A stretch of DNA of 64,000 bases from positions 10,603,537 through 10,667,536 of the forward strand of contig NC_134107.1 of assembly GCF_040939455.1 (NCBI RefSeq). The letters are read 5' to 3'. Below, piece by piece: positions 59,105 to 64,000 of this stretch; position 1 is the first letter of the stretch; every line of letters begins with the position of its first letter. A program made the translations under genes and the position numbers. The notes under the pieces were generated by a model. It had not been told where the DNA came from. It worked only from the letters and a program-made list of their open reading frames with translations, and ran no database searches. Origin of the DNA: Microcebus murinus. Its lineage: Eukaryota > Chordata > Mammalia > Primates > Cheirogaleidae.

Positions 59105-59710
59105 ATTTCCTTAACGATTTTTTGCATTGAGATAAAATTCATATAACATAGAATTGACCATTTTAAACAATTCCATGGTTTTTAGCCATGTGGTGGGACC
59201 TCACCACCCTCTGGTCCTAGAGCATGTTCGCCACCCCACGTGGAAGTCCTGTTCCGCCAGCAGTCACTCCTCACCGCGCCCCCCCGCCGCGGGCAGCCAC
59301 CAGTTTGTTTTCTGCCCGTATGCATTTGCCTGTTCTGGACGTTTCATATAAATGGAATCAGATAATACGGGGCCTTTCGTGTCGGGCTTCTTTCACTTCA
59401 CACAACGTCCTCAGGGTCTGTCCACACTGCGGCCCGTGTCAGTGACCCGTCCCCCTTCGGGCGAGTGACCACCAACGCGTGTTCATTCCTCAGCTGAGGC
59501 ACAGCAGGTGGGTTCCATGTTCCGGCTGTGAACGGTAATGCTGCAAGGCACAGTCACGTACACGCTTTCACGTGTGCCTACGCGGCCACCTCTCCAGGCA
59601 TACGCCCCGCAGGGGGACTGCCGGCTTGCGCGCCAACCCCACGTCTAACTTTCCCAGGAACTGCCAGACCGTCTTCCCCGGAGGGCAGCCGCGTGCCAAT
59701 GGACACCATG
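59105..59710 (-). mobile_element. Old L1 3' region, GC-shifted
   Basis: On the plus strand: 'attgagataaaattcatataacatag', 'tgcctgttctggacgtttcatataaatggaatcagataatacggggcctttcgtgtcgggcttctttcac' and 'aggaactgccagaccgtcttccc'. These follow the well-known L1 3' region in reverse complement. Many positions are G or C where the consensus has A or T (for example ggcccgtgtcagtgacccg for a tagcatgtatcagtacttc type). Confidence 0.85.
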
Positions 59711-60554
59711 GGTGCGGCTCAGATGGCAGTCTCTGTGCACGACTGTCACTCTGTCGTCTGTGCAGTCAGGGACGTCACATTGTGGGCGGATGTACTCACC
59801 CTTGGTCATCAGACCACAGAGGGGGTCACGTCTCAGTTACTATGCACCTATTTTGAGATCTTTGTTTCTGTGACCGCCACATGGGGGGGGGCCTATTTGT
59901 CAACGAAGCTGTGAGCTCAAAGCTTTGTGCAGCCACTCGTTCAACACACAGTCACCACGCACCTGCAACGTGGCGGGGCCCGTTCTGGGGACCGAGGAGG
60001 CGTCCAGGAGCAAAATTAAGAGCCTTCCCAGAGCCATCCGATGGTGACCTTCCCAGAAAGTCGACGGCGCTCAAAAGTTTAAGTTGATTACCAAATCAGT
60101 CCGTGTGCACAGCCTGCGGGCTCAAGGCTCACTGATCCCCGCTAAACCCCCCTTTTCCACAGCGACCACTCGCCTCCACCCAACGGTCCAGCCTGACGAA
60201 ACCATGGGCATCAGAGGCGCCACAAAGAGACGCTTCGGCTGCGAGAGGCGTCCCTGCCTCCCTGGGTACGAGGCTGTAATCCCAGGACAGAGCGTGTCCT
60301 CCCATCCCCCCGGGAGAGCCGAGCCGCGGCGCCTGCCCGGGACTGCGCCGAGTCGCTGGATGTCCCACAAACACTGTTCGCCACTTGGTGTCCACTGCGC
60401 TTGGGGCCACGGTGGCTGAAGCTGCTGCTGTTGCCACCCATTTGGCTACGACGGTGGTGACCTCCACGGCAGGGGCTGGCGGATGGGGGTCCGTCGTGTG
60501 CAGGTTCCGTTTCCAGCACAGACGATCACGGCTTCGTGGTAAGTCCAGCTTCAC
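59711..60554. other. Intronic stretch, partly CpG-rich
   Basis: 60150-60420 has roughly 27 CpG ('gccgagccgcggcgcctgcccggg'). No exon or repeat family recognised. Confidence 0.4.
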
Positions 60555-60640
60555 GGTAAGACTGTTCCCATTTTACAGATGAGAAAAGCAAGGCCCAGGG
60601 AGGGCAGGTTACAGGTTCATGGCCACAGCGTGGGCACAGG
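60555..60640 (-). mobile_element. MIR-type SINE fragment
   Basis: 'gttcccattttacagatgagaaaagcaaggcccagggagggcaggttac' is the reverse complement of the MIR core end (cctcatctgtaaaatgggga). Confidence 0.65.
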
Positions 60641-63600
60641 ACAGGGACAAATGCACACCCCACAGAGGGACTCCATGGGAAGGGGCCCAGCTTGAAAGGC
60701 CTGAAGGAGCAAGTCACCTCCTGCCAGGTGGGAATGAATCTGTGGGAGGGAGGCAGGGAGAAGGCTGCAACTCTAGCTCCTCCCTGTCATCCCGGAAGTG
60801 AAGAATAAACCCCTTCCTGGAACCTGCCCGTGGCTTCTGTCGATGCCAAATTCCAGGGCTGCTTCCATGAGCCCCCGAATGGGCTGGGGTCCCCGGTTCT
60901 ATTGGATACTGACTGCTGTCATTTCTGCAAGGCTGCTCTGGGAGCAGGTGGCCTCCAGAGCACCAGTGACCCCAGGCCCCACCTGCACGGGTGAGGTCAA
61001 CCTTGGAAATTGAGGGTCTTGCCTGTTTGGAGAGGAGCTCTCGGGGCAGGCAGTGTGTGCCTGGCCAATGCCGGGGTGATTTTATTAATCACTCAGCGGC
61101 CCGGTAAGCCAAGGCGCCAGCCTCATCAGCCTCCTACACCGAACCAGTCTCCCAGGCCCTGACCAACTGCTTTGTCCCCATCCAAGTCACCCTGGATCTT
61201 GCCAACTGCCTCCTGGCCCTTGCAGGCTACCAGAGGAGAAATCACAGACTTGAGTGGCCTGGGTCGCTTGAGGTTCCAGGGACCTCTGTCCTGTAGGGGG
61301 ACAGGGTTGCTTGAGGGGTGGTGGCAGCACAACACCGCAGAAGACAGGTCAGCGAGAAGACTGGGAGCGGAGCAGCCCAGCCCTCTGGTGAAGTCACACA
61401 AAGAAAGGGCAGCCCGGCCACGCCCCCGTGCCCTCTGCCTTTGCCGATTCCACTCTCTCCACGTAACAAACCACACGTGTCACGAGAACAGCTCTGCTGA
61501 GCCCTGTGCGTCCTTCCGGTGAACCGAGCCTCAGGTGGCCTTGGGGAGCCCTGTCCAGCGCAGCTGTCCGGTAAGCAGCTATAGCTCTACGGAGGGGAAC
61601 TGCACGCCAGGGGTGGGGGAACAGACGTCTGAATTGATTTGCAAGAACGTAAGCTGCTTTTATAAAAGTAAAAGAACGTAGACCCAAGAAATAATCCCAA
61701 GCCGCACCAAAGATCTGGAGGACGGTGGCCCACAGGGTGACCAGGGGACCAGGGCTCCCGGTGCCGCCCCTGCCGGAGAGGCCACGGCAGGTAACGGGGC
61801 CGACACGCCTCCCGTCTGCGCTCCCCTGTAAGGCGAGCTGTGCCGGGAAGGGACCCACGTCCCCGAGCGCCGGAGGGAAGATGCAGCACGGGGCCCTGCT
61901 GGGGCTCCTCCTGACCGCGGTGGAGTCCGCGGCACCCGGGCTCCAAGGCAGGTGCACTGCACCCCAATACCCGTTCCCTGCCAGCCACCCCACACACTTT
62001 TAGGGGAAACAGGACTCCTGAGGACAGGGCCCTGAGGTCTCAGCTGGGCCACTGTCTCCTTCCAGGAGGCTGCAGTCCGAGCCTGACCACAGATGCAGAA
62101 AACAAGACTAAGTGTGCGCTTCCCGTCACGACAGACTGGTTCTCTTTCCCAAGACTGTTAAAATGACGAGGGCCACCATGGAGCCAGGCACAGCCAGTGC
62201 CCCTGGGAGGGGCCAGATGCAGGCGCTCCGGAAACACTACCTCCCCACTGGCCTGTCCACGGGACGCTGACAACAGCTGGGCAGAGGAATGGACACCTGG
62301 TCCCAGGCGGTGGGGACACGGGCCAGAGTCCCCCTGAGGACAGAGCAAGGGGAGGCAGGGGACAGCCGGCCCCAAATGACATCGAACTGAGGTCTGCACC
62401 CCATCCTCCCTCCTCTTCCTCACGAGGGCAGCCCCACGAGGAGCTGCAAGAAACACCAGGGCTGGGGAGACCCGAATCCCCAGGGAGCCCTTTGGCCAAG
62501 GCTCTCGGCAGTCCCAGCCCCAGGGCCTGCGTGTGCCCTTCTGGCCTGAGCTGCCGGAACCTGTCCCAGCGGCCAGAGGCCTGACCGCAGAAGAACCCCT
62601 GGGCTCAGGCCCCTCCGGGAGGGCGGCCACCTCCGCAGGGTCTCCTCGCCGCATCACAGTCCTCACCCGCGCTGGCTCTGCGTTATCTGAAAGCCCGACT
62701 GTCACGCCTCTCTCTGGTCAGGGGATGCTGACCGGGACCACCTGCCAGGCCAGCGTCCAGACCCTCCCTCAGTGACAAATCCAGCCATGCTCTGGAGCTC
62801 CGCCTCCCGCAGGAACCCGGATCTTCCGGCCGCTGTCCCCTCCTCCCGCTGGCTTCCCGCGCTGGTGGCCGGCGTCGGGGAGCAGCACTGGGAGGCCAGT
62901 GTCTCGGGAGGGAGAGCTTGGCTGGGGGAGCCCGTCCGGACCCCCGAGGGAGGAAGCACCCCCTGGTCCTCTCTCCCCATTTGTTAGGACTCGGCTTGAA
63001 GAAGTCAAGTCGGCTGTCTGAAGGTTTCTGACATGCAGGTGGAAAGCAGCATACCTCCAACTTTCACCAGGAGGAAAGTTCCAGAAAGAGGCAGAATAAT
63101 GCTCCCTCCCCACACCTCCCAGGCCACCCTAATGTGCACCCTGCTGGGTGGAGGGGGGTGCGCAGGGTCACCGGGAACAGGGGGGGTCCCACAGGCCACA
63201 TCGAAAGTCACCCACGGGTGTCAGCCAACGCTAAGGAGGAGAGAAAGGCCCCGTTAGCCCGATGCCTCCCGGGCTGGGGTCTTCTAGGGAGAAAAACCCC
63301 CGATCAGCGCCGAGTTCTTATTGGTCCAGTCCCCACCCAGATAGGAAGCAGGTCCAGCTCCTCTCCGCGTGCCCCGCACCAGCCCTGCGTGGGACCCTCG
63401 TCCCTGCGTGGGACCCTCGTGTTTCCAGAAGTGAAAAGGGTAAGTAAACGGACGCTCCAAAGCACGCCTGCTCGCTCTGAAGTGAGGAGAGGGCTGTCCA
63501 CACAGAACTGTCTGTTTCTGCAACATCCACGAGCGATTTTCCTCCCCGGGGACCCCTTCTCCGGACGGTCACACTCACAGGACAACACCGAGAGGGCGGG

Positions 63601-64000
63601 AACAACGTCCCCACGCTCAGGACTGCGTTGGCGTGGCCCGGAATCCCCTCTGAGCGGCCGATTACATGTCACTCAGCTTATCACACGACTGCTAAGCAGC
63701 TCTCGTCAGCTGCACGGCGGTGTCCGAAGACATCCAGGGAGGGCCAGCACTGGAAGGCGCCGTGCACCTGCCGTGTGGCGTGCGCGGGATCACAGCAAAG
63801 AGTAGCAAACGCACAGATACCCAGAAAAAACGGGGAGCCAGCAGCCCCTCCCCGCCTCCCTGCCGATGCCTTTGACAGACAAGTAAATGACATTACTTTT
63901 ATATCCGCAGCTGCGGGACACAGCAAGATTACACAGCTTTGCCACCTAGGTGATAATTTGTAATATGATAAAAATGTCAACAGTTTCAGCAAGAAAGAAA
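60641..64000. other. Intronic stretch, nothing identified apart from one short tandem repeat
   Basis: GC-rich intron ending in an AT-richer part (63.88-64.0 kb). No exon, RNA gene or named repeat family recognised. Confidence 0.45.
63383..63420 (+). repeat. Perfect 19-bp tandem duplication
   Basis: ccctgcgtgggaccctcgt is repeated exactly twice (63383-63401, 63402-63420), which suggests a recent slippage or replication duplication. Confidence 0.93.

Larger units (their letters stand above)
27195..64000 (-). other. SHANK2: SHANK2 intron upstream of the start-codon exon (partial)
   Basis: Sequence upstream of the start-codon exon in transcript order. Because the exon begins at a good acceptor with only 12 bases of leader, the mRNA must have at least one earlier non-coding exon. 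I cannot identify it here, and in other mammals it lies far upstream. The interval holds transposon relics, microsatellites and CpG-rich stretches, but no convincing coding exon. Confidence 0.8.

Overview
The window is a piece of a primate nuclear genome. It holds the 5' part of one gene, SHANK2, on the minus strand. Two coding exons are clear. The first, 27194-26976, carries the start codon at 27182 and encodes 69 residues beginning MPRSPTSSEDEMAQ. The second, 1528-1325, encodes 68 residues of the Shank/ProSAP N-terminal (SPN) domain. They join in phase 0 (...QDLQQT | KCIRFNP...) across a 25.4-kb intron and lie between AG acceptors and GT donors. Everything else is intron: 1-1324 downstream, 1529-26975 between the exons, and 27195-64000 upstream, where the non-coding 5' exons and promoter are not recognised. 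No second protein-coding gene, tRNA, rRNA, operon or CRISPR array was found.

The organism is probably a strepsirrhine primate (lemur, loris or galago). The Alu at 14892-15183 reads 'ctgagcaagagggaga' and 'actgaaaacagaaa', where monkey and ape Alus have the 'ggccaacatggtgaaa' type. Alu elements themselves restrict the source to primates. The species cannot be fixed from the sequence alone.

Layout: 0-3 kb, SHANK2 exon and CpG-rich intron. 3-11.4 kb, a MaLR-like LTR, a triplet microsatellite with a MIR, a near full-length Tigger1 DNA transposon interrupted by a 192-bp hAT element with a perfect 8-bp target duplication, then an 18-copy 47-bp minisatellite joined to a CA-rich tract, and another LTR copy. 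13-18 kb, a G-tract, an ~860-bp solo-LTR-like block, the Alu, and two old L1 3' ends, one strongly GC-shifted. 19-31 kb, GC-rich intron with a Tigger-type element, the start-codon exon and an L1 fragment. 31-39 kb, a MER5-type element and an old L1 broken up by a MER1-type hAT and MaLR-like LTRs. 39-64 kb, GC-rich intron with scattered MaLR-like LTRs, an L1 ORF2 fragment, a second Alu, a TA tract, CpG-rich segments and AT-rich islands that may be regulatory.

No new biological system is evident. The points most worth checking are the nested hAT insertion, the minisatellite whose every unit can form G-quadruplexes in the SHANK2 pre-mRNA, the GC drift of old L1 sequence, the CpG-rich block near 49.4-49.9 kb, and the AT-rich non-repeat islands. 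Repeat family names are from memory of consensus sequences and need RepeatMasker confirmation.
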